DNA of 64,000 nt from Sporosarcina quadrami (GCF_014836615.1 NZ_JACSQN010000002.1:124001-188000); one strand, 5' to 3'; positions 39,128 through 48,846 are shown, counted from the stretch's first letter. The notes: generated by a model from the sequence alone, not told the origin. A program made the numbers and translations.

Positions 39128-40783
39128 ATGAATTTTATTGATGGAGTTAAATTTGCTGATATGGTGAAGATGGGAGCACACCATCTTCATCTTAATGCGG
39201 ATTATGTCGATTCATTAAACGTGTTTCCAGTACCCGATGGTGATACAGGAACGAATATGAATCTATCCATGACGTCGGGTGCTAAAGAGACAGCATCTCA
39301 TGTGACGGCACATCTGGGAAAGACTGCGCAGGCATTATCGAAAGGCTTATTAATGGGAGCTCGCGGTAATTCAGGCGTCATACTTTCCCAACTATTCCGC
39401 GGCTTCGGAAAAGCAGTTGAAGAAGATGCGACATTGACGAGCAGTAAATTTGCTGAGGCACTTGAATACGGTGTGCAAACTGCGTATAAAGCAGTCATGA
39501 AGCCTGTAGAAGGTACTATTTTGACTGTGGCAAAAGATGCGGCTAACAAAGGTGTCGAAGTTTCTAAGACAACAGATGAAATCATCGAAGTGATGGAAGC
39601 GATTGTAGAAGAATCGAAAGCTTCTCTCAAACGCACGCCTGATCTGCTTCCGGTGTTAAAGGAAGTAGGAGTCGTTGATAGTGGCGGACAAGGACTGGTA
39701 TATGTTTACGAAGGTTTCCTTGCGTGTCTGAAAGGTGAAGAACTTCCAGAGAGAGTTGCCACTGATTCAATGGATGAAATGGTAAATGCCGAACATCATC
39801 GTGGAGTTCAAGGTTTCATGAATACTGAAGACATTGTCTTTGGCTATTGCACCGAATTTATGGTGAAATTTGAGGATGAAAAGGCTAAAACTCATCCGTT
39901 CGAAGAAACAGAATTCCGGTTAGATCTGAGTAAATTCGGTGACTCGTTACTCGTCATTTCTGATGAAGAAATAGCGAAAGTACATATACACACTGAAGAG
40001 CCTGGAGATGCGTTGAACTATGCGCAAAAATATGGGTCGCTTATCAATATAAAAATTGAAAACATGCGTCAACAGCATATTGATATCGTTGGTGAAAATC
40101 ATACGACAAATAAGGTTGAAGCATCCCATCCTTATGCTATCGTAACAGTTGCCATGGGTGCTGGTGTAGCGGATCTATTGAAAAGCATTGGAGCTTCAAC
40201 AGTCATAGAAGGCGGCCAAACGATGAACCCTTCCACTGAAGATATTGTGCAGGCTCTCAAAGACGTAGGCGCAGAACGCGCAATTATTTTACCTAATAAT
40301 AAAAACATCATAATGGCTGCAAAACAGGCAGCAGAAGTTAGTGGAATTGAAGCGGCTGTTGTTGAAACGAAATCCGTACCTGAAGGGTTGGCAGCTATAC
40401 TTGCTTTTAATCCTGAAGCTGGAGTAGTAGAGAACGAAAAGGCGATGTCGAATGCTGCATCTGGTGTAAAAACTGGACAAGTTACGCACTCCATCCGAGA
40501 TACATCCATTGATGGTATTACGATAAAAAAAGATGATTTTATGGGCCTAGCAGGTAGTAAAATTGTAATCTCGAATCCATCTTTGGATACAGTGATGAAA
40601 TCATTGCTTGAGTCTTTAATTGATGAAGATGATGAAATTGTCACGCTTATTTATGGTGAAGGAGTTTCTGAAGAAGATGCTTCAGAAATTGCCGAGTTCT
40701 TAGAATCAACTTACGATCATATCGAAGTGGAATTGTATAATGGAAAACAACCGCTTTATCCATATATTCTCTCGGTTGAGTAA
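39128..40783 (+). CDS. fakA: Fatty acid kinase catalytic subunit FakA (YloV)
   Basis: 551 residues. An N-terminal DhaL-like ATP-binding domain has NVFPVPDGDTGTNMNLSM with metal-binding Asp residues and GARGNSGVILSQLFRG; a central domain and a C-terminal DegV-like/EDD-related part follow. In staphylococci FakA phosphorylates fatty acids held by FakB so that host or recycled fatty acids enter phospholipids; here this is inferred from homology. No fakB gene is in the window. AAGGAGGA precedes the ATG. The lipid operon fapR-acpP lies 4 kb downstream. Confidence 0.93.
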   Translation: MNFIDGVKFADMVKMGAHHLHLNADYVDSLNVFPVPDGDTGTNMNLSMTSGAKETASHVTAHLGKTAQALSKGLLMGARGNSGVILSQLFRGFGKAVEEDATLTSSKFAEALEYGVQTAYKAVMKPVEGTILTVAKDAANKGVEVSKTTDEIIEVMEAIVEESKASLKRTPDLLPVLKEVGVVDSGGQGLVYVYEGFLACLKGEELPERVATDSMDEMVNAEHHRGVQGFMNTEDIVFGYCTEFMVKFEDEKAKTHPFEETEFRLDLSKFGDSLLVISDEEIAKVHIHTEEPGDALNYAQKYGSLINIKIENMRQQHIDIVGENHTTNKVEASHPYAIVTVAMGAGVADLLKSIGASTVIEGGQTMNPSTEDIVQALKDVGAERAIILPNNKNIIMAAKQAAEVSGIEAAVVETKSVPEGLAAILAFNPEAGVVENEKAMSNAASGVKTGQVTHSIRDTSIDGITIKKDDFMGLAGSKIVISNPSLDTVMKSLLESLIDEDDEIVTLIYGEGVSEEDASEIAEFLESTYDHIEVELYNGKQPLYPYILSVE

Positions 40784-40796
40784 TAGGACGGAAGTG

Positions 40797-40834
40797 AACG
40801 GTATGCTCGATTTTTGAGTGTGCCGTTTTCTTTG
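40797..40834 (+). terminator. terminator after fakA
   Basis: A 12-bp stem with G-U pairs joins AACGGTATGCTC (40797-40808) and GAGTGTGCCGTT (40816-40827), followed by TTTCTTTG. Confidence 0.75.
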
Positions 40835-40845
40835 TTTTCGCTGTT

Positions 40846-40874
40846 TTGTTTTTATCGTGCAATTCATGTAAAAT
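40846..40874 (+). promoter_or_regulatory. promoter for sdaAB-sdaAA
   Basis: TTGTTT (40846-40851) and TAAAAT (40869-40874) with a 17-base spacer. A cre-like sequence begins four bases after the -10. Confidence 0.65.
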
Positions 40875-40877
40875 AGT

Positions 40878-40891
40878 TGTAAGCGCTTCGC
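40878..40891 (+). promoter_or_regulatory. candidate CcpA catabolite-response element (cre)
   Basis: TGTAAGCGCTTCGC matches the first eleven positions of the cre consensus TGWAAGCGYTTWCW, with a palindromic AAGCGCTT core. It covers the expected transcription start of sdaAB, a position that normally gives repression when a preferred sugar is present. Confidence 0.6.
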
Positions 40892-40916
40892 TTCTTATTT
40901 AAAGGGGGTATTCAAA

Positions 40917-41579
40917 TTGAAATACAGATCAGTTTTTGAAATTATCGGTCCTGTTATGGTAGGTCCATCATCATCACATACAGCAGGTGCAGCTCGAATT
41001 GGCCTTGTAGCAAGAGATTTGTTTGGTAGACAACCTGAATACGCAAAAATCCATCTATACGGTTCTTTCGCCGAAACGTATAAAGGCCATGGTACAGATG
41101 TGGCAATTATCGGTGGTCTTCTCAATTACGATACATTTGATGAACGCATTAAAACATCCTTTGCAGATGCAACTGCACTCGGAATGACATTTGAATTCAT
41201 TCCTGAAGAAGAAGAAGCGGTGCATCCTAACACAGCGAGAGTCATTATCGGTGACAGTATGGGTGAAATGGAACTTGTCGGCATTTCGATTGGCGGAGGA
41301 ACGATGGAAGTCGTGGAATTGAATGGATTCCCACTTAGGCTCTCTGGACATTTCCCTGCACTTTTAATTGTCCATGATGATCGTGCGGGAGTCATTGCAG
41401 GTGTGTCTAATATAATTGCCGCTCACGATATGAACATTGCTCATATGGAAGTCGGTCGTAAAGAAAAAGGGAAGATGGCACTTATGGTCATTGAAGTTGA
41501 TCAAATGTTTGACGAGAGTTTACTTGATCAATTGAAATCATTGCCAAATGTAACACAAGTTTCGACATTGGCAAATTAA
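40917..41579 (+). CDS. sdaAB: L-serine dehydratase beta subunit
   Basis: 220 residues. Part of the iron-sulphur enzyme that turns L-serine into pyruvate and ammonia. SVFEIIGPVMVGPSSSHTAG then AARIGLVARDLFG is the serine dehydratase beta motif; a C-terminal ACT domain starts near residue 148 (FPALLIVHDDRAGVIAGVSN). Start is TTG 40917, eight bases after AAAGGGGG. sdaAA follows after 39 bases. Likely under CcpA control through the cre at 40878. Confidence 0.95.
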   Translation: MKYRSVFEIIGPVMVGPSSSHTAGAARIGLVARDLFGRQPEYAKIHLYGSFAETYKGHGTDVAIIGGLLNYDTFDERIKTSFADATALGMTFEFIPEEEEAVHPNTARVIIGDSMGEMELVGISIGGGTMEVVELNGFPLRLSGHFPALLIVHDDRAGVIAGVSNIIAAHDMNIAHMEVGRKEKGKMALMVIEVDQMFDESLLDQLKSLPNVTQVSTLAN

Positions 41580-41618
41580 TCCCAAAAATACGTAAGCATA
41601 CAAAGGAGGAACAAATAC

Positions 41619-42527
41619 ATGGAAGTCCTATTTGGTACTGTTAAAGAACTGGTGGCATTAGCAGAAAAGGAAAATAAGCCGATTTCCGAGATTATGATTG
41701 AACAAGAAATGCAGATAACAAGACGTACACGTGAAGAGATTGTAGCGCAGATGGACAATAATCTATCGGTTATGGAAGCTGCAATTGAAGAAGGATTAAA
41801 AGGCGTACAATCTACATCAGGATTAACAGGTGGAGACGCTGTTCTCCTGCAAAATTATATTAAGACAGGTAAATCCTTGTCTGGTGAACTCTTATTGGAC
41901 GCTGTTAGTAAAGCTGTAGCGACGAATGAGGTGAATGCTGCTATGGGCATGATTTGCGCAACACCTACTGCAGGTGCAGCGGGGATTGTACCAGGCACAC
42001 TTTTCGCTGTAAAAGAAAAGTTGAATCCAACTCGAGAACAGATGGTTAATTATTTATTTACATCGGGTGCTTTTGGATTTATCGTTGCCAATAATGCATC
42101 CATTTCCGGCGCGGCTGGCGGATGTCAGGCGGAAACTGGTTCTGCAGGCTCAATGGCTGCAGCGGCAATTGTCGAAATGGCGGGTGGAACACCACAGCAA
42201 AGTGCTGAAGCCTTTTCAATTGTTATGAAGAACATGCTTGGACTTGTCTGTGATCCTGTTGCAGGGCTTGTTGAAGTGCCTTGTGTGAAAAGGAATGCTA
42301 TGGGAGCTGCGAAAGCACTTGTCGGTGCGGATATGGCCCTAGCAGGTGTTGTAAGTAAAATTCCTACTGATGAAGTAATTGAAGCGATGCATAAAATTGG
42401 CCAGTCTATGCCTTCTGCACTTAGAGAAACTGCTAAAGGCGGATTAGCAGCTACTCCAACAGGAAAAGCGTTGGAAGCTGAGATTTTCGGGAAGGATAAA
42501 GCGGGTCGTGACACCGTCAATTCATGA
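41619..42527 (+). CDS. sdaAA: L-serine dehydratase alpha subunit
   Basis: 302 residues. The catalytic iron-sulphur subunit. Family marks are GMICATPTAGAAGIVPG, FIVANNASISGAAGGCQAE, GLVCDPVAGLVEVPC, which hold the cluster Cys residues, and ALRETAKGGLAATPTG near the end. AAAGGAGGA precedes the ATG. The last 20 bases overlap the recG start. Confidence 0.96.
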   Translation: MEVLFGTVKELVALAEKENKPISEIMIEQEMQITRRTREEIVAQMDNNLSVMEAAIEEGLKGVQSTSGLTGGDAVLLQNYIKTGKSLSGELLLDAVSKAVATNEVNAAMGMICATPTAGAAGIVPGTLFAVKEKLNPTREQMVNYLFTSGAFGFIVANNASISGAAGGCQAETGSAGSMAAAAIVEMAGGTPQQSAEAFSIVMKNMLGLVCDPVAGLVEVPCVKRNAMGAAKALVGADMALAGVVSKIPTDEVIEAMHKIGQSMPSALRETAKGGLAATPTGKALEAEIFGKDKAGRDTVNS

Positions 42528-44556
42528 TTCGGTTCTGAATTTGAAAGGTGTCGGCAAAGCATCGGCTGAACAACTTCAAAAGTTAGGAATAGGTACAATT
42601 GAACAATTGATTGACACATTTCCATATCGTCATGAAGATTTCAGACTTAAAAATCTAGCCGAAACACCACATAATGAACGTGTCACCATTGAAGGAAGGG
42701 TCGAAAGCGAGCCTTCTGTTCTTTTTTTAGGGAAAAACCGCTCCCGTATGCAAGTTCGTTTACTCGCTGGTAATCATTTAATCAAAGCCGTTTTTTTCAA
42801 TCAGCACTATTTGAAGGATAGAATTGAGATGGGTGCTGTTGTCACAGTAACAGGCAAATGGGACAGAGGTAGGCAAGTAATTAATGTAAGTAATTTCAGT
42901 TTGGGTCCAAAAACGGATCAAGCTGATTTTGAGCCAGTATATAGTTTGAAAAATGTCATGCATCAAAAGACGTTTCGCAAGTATATGAGACAAGCGCTAG
43001 ATGCATGTGTAAATGAGATGGAAGATGCTTTGCCAAACTCCTTGAGGGAAGAATATAAACTTCCTGCTATTGGAGAAGCGCTTGAAATGGTTCATTTCCC
43101 GAAATCGCCTACAGATGTTAAACAAGCTAGAAGGCGTTTCGTGTATGAAGAACTTTTGAAATTCCAGTTAAAAATGGTTTATTTGAAGAATAAAAGAAAA
43201 GAAGACGAGCATGGTACTCAGATTGACTATGACCTTGATCGTTTAAAAGAGTTCATCGCTTCGTTGCCGTTTGAACTCACAGATGCACAAAAAAAAGTTG
43301 TCAATGAGCTCTGCTTGGGGATAAAGAGCCCTGTAAGGATGAATCGGTTGCTTCAAGGTGATGTAGGTTCAGGTAAAACAGTTGTCGCCGCAATTGCTTT
43401 GTTTGCTGTCATTACTGCATCGTTTCAAGGGGCATTAATGGCGCCTACAGAAATATTGGCCGAACAGCACGCAGATTCTTTTTCCGGATGGCTAGAACCA
43501 TTGGGGGTGAAAATCGCTTTTCTATCTGGTTCCACAAAAAGTAAAACGAGAAAAATCATTTTGGAGCAGTTGGCAAATGGAGAAATCGATTTACTTATCG
43601 GCACGCATGCTTTAATCCAGCCGGATGTGGAGTTCGCGAAACTAGGGCTCGTCATTACGGATGAACAACATCGTTTCGGAGTTGAACAACGTCGTGTACT
43701 GCGTGAAAAAGGGTTAAATCCTGATGTTTTATTCATGACTGCGACACCTATTCCAAGGACATTGGCAATAACGGTCTTTGGGGAAATGGATGTCTCGATT
43801 TTAGATGAAATGCCTGCAGGCAGGAAGAAAATTGAGACGTATTGGTTGAAGGAGGATTCCTTATTACCAGTTTTAAAAAAGATGGAAAAAGAATTGCAGG
43901 CTGGAAGGCAATCTTACGTCATTTGCCCGCTTATCGAGGAATCAGACAAATTGGATGTCCAAAATGCGGTAGATGTCCATGCGCAACTAAGTGCTCATTT
44001 CGCAGGACGGTTTACTGTCGGCCTAATGCATGGAAGACTTCTTGCTTCAGAGAAAGATGCAATTATGCGTGATTTTAGTGAAGGAAAGATTGACTGTCTT
44101 GTATCGACGACTGTTGTAGAAGTTGGTGTGAACGTTCCTAATGCTACATTTATGTTAATCTATGATGCTACAAGATTCGGGCTTGCTCAACTGCATCAAT
44201 TGCGTGGTAGGGTTGGTAGAGGGGCAGAACAATCGTATTGTGTGCTATTAGCTGACCCGAAAAACGAAGAAGGTAAAGAACGTATGCAGTCTATGACTGA
44301 AACGAATGATGGTTTCATATTGGCAGAAAAGGATCTTGAACTTCGTGGAGCAGGCGATTTTTTCGGCAGGAAACAAAGTGGCATGCCGGAATTCAAAATG
44401 GCTGATCTCGTCCACGACTTCAGAGCACTCGATACCGCAAGGAAAGATGCGGAAGTACTGTTGGCATCTGACGCTTTTTGGAATAGCTCTGAATTTGCGG
44501 AATTACGAGATGACCTTGTAAAATCTGGCGTCCTTTCTCAAGAACGGATAGATTAA
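42508..44556 (+). CDS. recG: ATP-dependent DNA helicase RecG
   Basis: 682 residues, the same as B. subtilis RecG. Remodels stalled forks and Holliday junctions. The N-terminal helix-hairpin and wedge domain (LKGVGKASAEQLQKLG, FPYRHEDF) leads to the helicase with LLQGDVGSGKTVVAAIA, ITDEQHRFGVEQR, TATPIPRTLA and QLHQLRGRVGRG, and the TRG region ELRGAGDFFGRKQSG. The start is GTG 42508 inside sdaAA, with GGAAGGA upstream. Confidence 0.96.
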   Translation: MTPSIHDSVLNLKGVGKASAEQLQKLGIGTIEQLIDTFPYRHEDFRLKNLAETPHNERVTIEGRVESEPSVLFLGKNRSRMQVRLLAGNHLIKAVFFNQHYLKDRIEMGAVVTVTGKWDRGRQVINVSNFSLGPKTDQADFEPVYSLKNVMHQKTFRKYMRQALDACVNEMEDALPNSLREEYKLPAIGEALEMVHFPKSPTDVKQARRRFVYEELLKFQLKMVYLKNKRKEDEHGTQIDYDLDRLKEFIASLPFELTDAQKKVVNELCLGIKSPVRMNRLLQGDVGSGKTVVAAIALFAVITASFQGALMAPTEILAEQHADSFSGWLEPLGVKIAFLSGSTKSKTRKIILEQLANGEIDLLIGTHALIQPDVEFAKLGLVITDEQHRFGVEQRRVLREKGLNPDVLFMTATPIPRTLAITVFGEMDVSILDEMPAGRKKIETYWLKEDSLLPVLKKMEKELQAGRQSYVICPLIEESDKLDVQNAVDVHAQLSAHFAGRFTVGLMHGRLLASEKDAIMRDFSEGKIDCLVSTTVVEVGVNVPNATFMLIYDATRFGLAQLHQLRGRVGRGAEQSYCVLLADPKNEEGKERMQSMTETNDGFILAEKDLELRGAGDFFGRKQSGMPEFKMADLVHDFRALDTARKDAEVLLASDAFWNSSEFAELRDDLVKSGVLSQERID

Positions 44557-44560
44557 AATA

Positions 44561-44608
44561 AAAAGAGGCTAGCGAGAGGGTTAATAATTTTTCTTGCACC
44601 TCTTTTTT
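44561..44608 (+). terminator. terminator after recG
   Basis: AAAAGAGG (44561-44568) pairs with CCTCTTTT (44599-44606) around a 30-base loop; the T run continues to 44608. Confidence 0.65.
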
Positions 44609-44649
44609 GTACATAATAAAATGAATTTCTCTGTTGGCGCTTCATTGTT

Positions 44650-44684
44650 TTGTAGAAATCAATCAAGAACTATGATAATATACT
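44650..44684 (+). promoter_or_regulatory. promoter for fapR operon
   Basis: Overlapping -10 candidates GATAAT (44674-44679) and TATACT (44679-44684) lie just before the FapR operator. TTGTAG (44650-44655) is an acceptable -35 for the first at 18 bases. Confidence 0.55.
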
Positions 44685-44688
44685 GGTA

Positions 44689-44705
44689 TTAGTACCAAGT
44701 GCTAA
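44689..44705 (+). promoter_or_regulatory. FapR operator
   Basis: TTAGTACCAAGTGCTAA is a 17-bp near-palindrome that closely matches the known FapR site (TTAGTACCnnnTACTAA type). Placed right after the -10, it would let FapR repress its own operon until malonyl-CoA binds the repressor. Confidence 0.88.
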
Positions 44706-44723
44706 TCCGGAAGGGTGAATTGA

Positions 44724-45305
44724 TTGAGAATTCCCAAAGGAGTGAGGCAAAGTCGCCTTGTAACTAGCCTCGAACAAAATCCTTTTATGACTGACGAAGA
44801 GTTGGCAAAGCAGTTTAAAGTAAGTGTCCAAACTATCCGTCTCGATCGTTTGGAATGTGGAATTCCTGAATTACGTGAGCGGTTGAAGACTGTCGCTGCC
44901 CGAACGATGGAAGCCGAAGTTAAATCACTGCAATCTGATGAAGTGATCGGAGAGATTGTTGATATAGTGTTGGACAAAAGAGCGATTTCCATATTTGATG
45001 TTACTGAAGACCATGTGTTCCAGCGGAATGGAATTGCAAGGGGACATCATCTTTTCGCGCAGGCGAATTCACTTGCCGTCGCAGTCCTTGATGATGATTT
45101 GGCACTGACCGTCACGTCAACAGTTAACTTTCTAAGGCCAGTCAAAGCCGGGCACCGTGTCATTGCACGTGCAACCGTGGACAAAGAACGCTCCAATGAG
45201 AGGCGCACTTTTGTCGAAGTCACGTCCACCGTTGGAAGCGACGTCGTTTTCACAGGTCAATTTCAGATGTATCAGACGACTGAACAGAGCGGGAGGAAAA
45301 ATTAA
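44724..45305 (+). CDS. fapR: Fatty acid and phospholipid biosynthesis regulator FapR
   Basis: 193 residues. Repressor that is released by malonyl-CoA. The N-terminal helix-turn-helix ([20 protein letters not shown]) is linked to a hot-dog-fold ligand domain ([37 protein letters not shown]). TTG 44724 is the start, six bases after AAGGGTG, giving MRIPKGVRQ like relatives. plsX starts on its stop. The FapR operator lies directly upstream, so it is autoregulated. Confidence 0.96.
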   Translation: MRIPKGVRQSRLVTSLEQNPFMTDEELAKQFKVSVQTIRLDRLECGIPELRERLKTVAARTMEAEVKSLQSDEVIGEIVDIVLDKRAISIFDVTEDHVFQRNGIARGHHLFAQANSLAVAVLDDDLALTVTSTVNFLRPVKAGHRVIARATVDKERSNERRTFVEVTSTVGSDVVFTGQFQMYQTTEQSGRKN

Positions 45306-46297
45306 TGATCATCGCATTGGATGGTATGGGTGGAGATCATGCGCCCGGTGAAATAATGAATGGAGCGATAAAAAGTCTTCTTGAATTCGAAGATATACAT
45401 ATACATATTTATGGAGATGAAGTGAAGATGTCTCCATTTATGCAACAGCATGAACGCTTGAAGGTAGTTCACTGCTCCGAAAAGATAGAGTCTGAAGATG
45501 AACCTGTACGAGCCATTCGGAGAAAAAAGGATGCTTCTATGGTAAGGATGGCTCAAGCTGTCAAAGACGGTGAGGCGGATGCTTGTGTATCTGCAGGCAA
45601 TACGGGGGCGCTTATGGCTGCTGGATTATTTATCGTAGGACGTATTGATGGCATTTACCGTCCTGCATTGTCACCAACTTTACCGACGATTAATGGTCAA
45701 GGCTTCGTGTTTCTTGATGTTGGCGCAAATGCAGACGCCAAGCCTGTCCATTTGCAACAGTATGCGATTATGGGAAGTATTTATGCACAACAAGTAAGAG
45801 GTATTGACAAGCCTCGAGTAGGATTGTTGAATATTGGCACTGAAGAAGGTAAGGGTAACGACTTAACGAAGTCTGCATATTCTCTTCTTTCACAAGCCCC
45901 GATTAACTTTGTCGGGAATGTCGAGTCTCGAGATCTTTTATCTGGCGTGGCGGATGTCATAGTTACAGACGGATTTACGGGTAACATGGTGCTAAAAACG
46001 ATTGAAGGAACTGCATCAGGTTTCTTTTCGATGCTTAAGGAAGTATATAGTTCTTCCTTAAAGACCAAGTTATCGGCCGCAATGGTCAAAGAGGATTTAA
46101 GAGGCTTGAAGAAGAAGATGGACTATACCGAATACGGTGGAGCAGGTTTATTCGGGCTGAACTCACCTGTTATTAAAGCGCACGGCTCGTCAAATGCAAA
46201 TGCGGTTTACAATGCCGTTAGACAAGCTAGGACAATGGTGGAGTTTGACGTGTGCGGAACAATCGCACGAACAGTTGGAAAGGTGGATGCGGAATGA
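45305..46297 (+). CDS. plsX: Phosphate acyltransferase PlsX
   Basis: 330 residues. Makes acyl-phosphate from acyl-ACP, the first step of phospholipid synthesis. [20 protein letters not shown] opens as [49 protein letters not shown] and [16 protein letters not shown] are family marks. Starts on the fapR stop (TAATG) and ends in an ATGA overlap with fabD. Confidence 0.97.
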   Translation: MIIALDGMGGDHAPGEIMNGAIKSLLEFEDIHIHIYGDEVKMSPFMQQHERLKVVHCSEKIESEDEPVRAIRRKKDASMVRMAQAVKDGEADACVSAGNTGALMAAGLFIVGRIDGIYRPALSPTLPTINGQGFVFLDVGANADAKPVHLQQYAIMGSIYAQQVRGIDKPRVGLLNIGTEEGKGNDLTKSAYSLLSQAPINFVGNVESRDLLSGVADVIVTDGFTGNMVLKTIEGTASGFFSMLKEVYSSSLKTKLSAAMVKEDLRGLKKKMDYTEYGGAGLFGLNSPVIKAHGSSNANAVYNAVRQARTMVEFDVCGTIARTVGKVDAE

Positions 46298-47232
46298 CTA
46301 AAATCGCTTTTATATTCCCGGGACAAGGTTCTCAATCAGTCGGTATGGGTGTAGAATTGTCAAACCATCAGAACGGAAAACAGTACTTTGTGAAAGCTGA
46401 TGAAGTTCTTGGATTTGGTATAAGCAGTTTAATGTCAGATGGGCCTCAGGAAGAACTTACGGTAACATATAATGCTCAACCTGCATTATTGACTGTTGGA
46501 GCTATGATTGCTTCCAGACTTTCTGAAGCAGGCATAACGCCAGCATACACAGCGGGACATAGTCTTGGAGAATACACTGCACTCGTCGCTTCAGGTGTGT
46601 TATCATTCGAAGATGGCGTATCTGCAGTTCACAAACGCGGCCAGTTCATGAACGAAGCTGTGCCTGCAGGTGAAGGGGCAATGGCAGCAATTCTCGGGTT
46701 GGATTCTGTGGCATTGGAAACAGTCACTAACTCCATTACAGCAGCTGGTTATCCAGTTCAGCCGGCCAACTTGAACTGTCCGGGACAAATCGTCATTTCA
46801 GGGACGAAAGAAGGCGTAGATCGGGCTTGTGAAGAACTGAAAGAAGTTGGCGCCAAACGGGCAATACCACTAAATGTAAGTGGTCCTTTCCATTCTTCAC
46901 TTATGAAGCCGGCAGCAACTAATTTAAAATCCGCTTTGGATGATTTGCAAATGAATAATGCATTAATTCCTGTCATTGCAAATGTCAATGCACAGGCTGT
47001 AACTGATAAGGAAACTATCAAACAATTGCTTGTTGAGCAGTTATATTCACCGGTCTTGTGGGAAGATTCTGTTCGCACGTTGATTGAATCAGGCGTAACT
47101 CATTTCATTGAGTGTGGCCCGGGTAAAGTGTTGAGCGGATTAGTGAAAAAGATTGATCGGTCAGTGACGGTGATGCCTGTCTACGACGAAGAAACGTTGA
47201 ATGCGGTCATCGAAGCAGCGAAAGGGTGGTAA
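46294..47232 (+). CDS. fabD: Malonyl-CoA:ACP transacylase
   Basis: 312 residues. Loads malonyl onto acyl carrier protein. [16 protein letters not shown] opens the protein, the nucleophile Ser is in [14 protein letters not shown] near residue 91, and [11 protein letters not shown] holds the catalytic His. ATG 46294 overlaps the plsX stop by four bases; the frame open to 46252 lies inside plsX. fabG follows after two bases. Confidence 0.97.
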   Translation: MTKIAFIFPGQGSQSVGMGVELSNHQNGKQYFVKADEVLGFGISSLMSDGPQEELTVTYNAQPALLTVGAMIASRLSEAGITPAYTAGHSLGEYTALVASGVLSFEDGVSAVHKRGQFMNEAVPAGEGAMAAILGLDSVALETVTNSITAAGYPVQPANLNCPGQIVISGTKEGVDRACEELKEVGAKRAIPLNVSGPFHSSLMKPAATNLKSALDDLQMNNALIPVIANVNAQAVTDKETIKQLLVEQLYSPVLWEDSVRTLIESGVTHFIECGPGKVLSGLVKKIDRSVTVMPVYDEETLNAVIEAAKGW

Positions 47233-47234
47233 GT

Positions 47235-47981
47235 ATGGGGAGATTCGAAGGAAAGACGGCGATTGTTACAGGAGCATCGCGAGGCATCGGTCGTGAAATT
47301 GCATTGAAGTTAGGAAGAGAAGGCGCAAAAGTCGTAGTGAATTATAGTGGCAGCAAGGACAAAGCTGATGAAGTAGTGGCTATGATCATTGAAGATGGAG
47401 GAGAAGCTTTCGCATTCCAAGCGAATGTTTCTGATTCGGAGCAAGTTAAAGCGATGATTGACGCAACGATGGAAACATTTACTTCGATTGACTTTCTTGT
47501 GAACAATGCAGGAATCACACGTGACAATTTGTTGATGCGCATGAAGGAAGACGAATGGGATGATGTTATCGACATCAATCTAAAAGGCGTATTCTTATGT
47601 ACTAAAGCAGTAACTCGCCAAATGATGAAACAGCGCGCTGGGAAAATCGTTAATTTAGCATCTGTTGTCGGTGTCATCGGCAATCCGGGTCAAGCAAACT
47701 ATGTAGCAGCAAAAGCTGGTGTGATTGGTTTGACAAAAACGACTGCGAAGGAATTGGCAACGCGTAATATTACTGTCAATGCAGTGGCGCCTGGGTTTAT
47801 CACAACAGATATGACAGATGCTTTACCTGAAGAAGTGAAGAATCAGATGCTGACAGCTATTCCATTGGGGAAACTGGGAAAATCCGAAGACGTCGCTGCT
47901 GCTGTAGCGTTCTTGCTATCGGAAGATGCTAGCTATATTACGGGACAGACGATTAATGTTGACGGTGGTATGGTGATGTAA
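47235..47981 (+). CDS. fabG: 3-oxoacyl-ACP reductase
   Basis: 248 residues. NADPH-dependent reductase of fatty acid elongation, short-chain dehydrogenase family. [16 protein letters not shown] is the cofactor motif, [14 protein letters not shown] the NNAG motif, catalytic Tyr and Lys are in [12 protein letters not shown], and the end is [15 protein letters not shown] 47235 follows AAAGGGTGG at 6-8 bases. It is separated from acpP by a 122-bp tandem repeat array. Confidence 0.97.
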   Translation: MGRFEGKTAIVTGASRGIGREIALKLGREGAKVVVNYSGSKDKADEVVAMIIEDGGEAFAFQANVSDSEQVKAMIDATMETFTSIDFLVNNAGITRDNLLMRMKEDEWDDVIDINLKGVFLCTKAVTRQMMKQRAGKIVNLASVVGVIGNPGQANYVAAKAGVIGLTKTTAKELATRNITVNAVAPGFITTDMTDALPEEVKNQMLTAIPLGKLGKSEDVAAAVAFLLSEDASYITGQTINVDGGMVM

Positions 47982-47988
47982 GGTTTTA

Positions 47989-48476
47989 CTACGCTTTTCT
48001 GCTGTCTAGGCTTCGTATGGCAGCTGCTCGGGTCGCTTCGGAAATAAGAGTAAAGGCAAAGAGCGCCTTTATCTTATTTCCTCCAGCGCCTGTCGCAGCA
48101 AACCGCCACTCTACGCTTTTCTGCTGTCTAGGCTTCGTGTGGCAGACCCTCGAGTCGCTTCAGTCTTGAAGCAAAAGGCAAAGAGCGCCTTTCGTTCAAG
48201 CCCTCCAGCGCTTGTCGGGTCTAAGCGCCACACTACGCTTTTCTGCTGTCTAGGCTTCGTGTGGCAGACCCTCGAGTCGCTTCGGTCTTGAAGCAAAAGG
48301 CAAAGAGCGCCTTTCGTTCAAGCCCTCCAGCGCTTGTCGGGTCTAAGCGCCACACTACGCTTTTCTGCTGTCTAGGCTTCGTGTGGCAGCTGCTCGGGTC
48401 GCTTCGGAAATAAGAGTAAAGGCAAAGAGCGCCTTTATCTTATTTCCTCCAGCGCCTGTCGCAGCAAACCGCCACT
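47989..48476 (+). repeat. four tandem 122-bp structured repeats between fabG and acpP
   Basis: Units start at 47989, 48111, 48233 and 48355 with CTACGCTTTTCTGCTGTCTA, and a partial fifth start lies at 48477; the period is exactly 122 each time. Units 1 and 4 (type A) differ at one base; units 2 and 3 (type B) differ at one base, so the order is ABBA. Each unit is palindromic: type A pairs GGAAATAAGA..TAAAGGC with GCCTTTATCTTATTTCC, type B pairs CTTGAA..AAAGGC with GCCTTT..TTCAAG. An outer stem is GCTGC/GCAGC in A and GACCC/GGGTC in B. No gene is seen; open frames in it are rejected. They are not CRISPR-like: unit length, no separate spacers. Confidence 0.93.
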
Positions 48477-48509
48477 CTACGCTTTTCTTATTGAAAGGAG
48501 GTGACTATT

Positions 48510-48743
48510 TTGACTGTACTTGATCGTGTAACGAAAGTGGTTGTCGACCGTCTTGGGGTCGATGTGAGTGAAGTGAAACCTGAAGCTTCTTTCCGTGATG
48601 ACCTTGGCGCCGATTCTTTGGATGTCGTTGAGCTCGTAATGGAGTTAGAAGATGAATTCGATATGGAAATTTCCGATGACGACGCCGAAAAAATCGGAAC
48701 TGTCGGTGATGCTGTAAAATTTATCGAAGAAAAAGTAAATTGA
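48510..48743 (+). CDS. acpP: Acyl carrier protein
   Basis: 77 residues, the family length. Carries growing acyl chains on a phosphopantetheine arm attached to the Ser of [10 protein letters not shown]. Acidic, four-helix type, ending FIEEKVN. TTG 48510 is the start: AAAGGAGG (48494-48501) lies eight bases before it, whereas the GTG at 48501 is part of that ribosome site. In B. subtilis acpA directly follows fabG; here the repeat array intervenes in the same transcript. Confidence 0.97.
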   Translation: MTVLDRVTKVVVDRLGVDVSEVKPEASFRDDLGADSLDVVELVMELEDEFDMEISDDDAEKIGTVGDAVKFIEEKVN

Positions 48744-48796
48744 TTCCGGGATAATTGTGTCTTTTATGCAATTGCTTAATTGACTTAAATTCCATT

Positions 48797-48846
48797 AAGA
48801 TGCTTTCATCCTTTCTTGTTTGAAGAAAAGGATTGAAAGCATCTTT
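48797..48846 (+). terminator. strong hairpin after acpP, probable terminator
   Basis: AAGATGCTTTCATCCTTT (48797-48814) pairs with AAAGGATTGAAAGCATCTT (48827-48845) with one extra T. The T tail is short (TTTGC), so it could also be a processing or stabilising hairpin. Confidence 0.6.

Noticed and set aside
42125..42625. 166-residue antisense frame over sdaAA and recG
   Set aside because: It is a shadow of conserved genes on the plus strand.
48111..48296. minus-strand open frame within the tandem repeats
   Set aside because: It is simply repeat unit 2 and part of unit 3 read backwards, with no start signal.
47989..48476. CRISPR array
   Set aside because: Units are 122 bp long and contiguous with no unique spacers between short repeats, and no cas genes are nearby.
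48797..48846. hairpin after acpP as part of the repeat array
   Set aside because: Its sequence is unrelated to the 122-bp units and lies beyond acpP.
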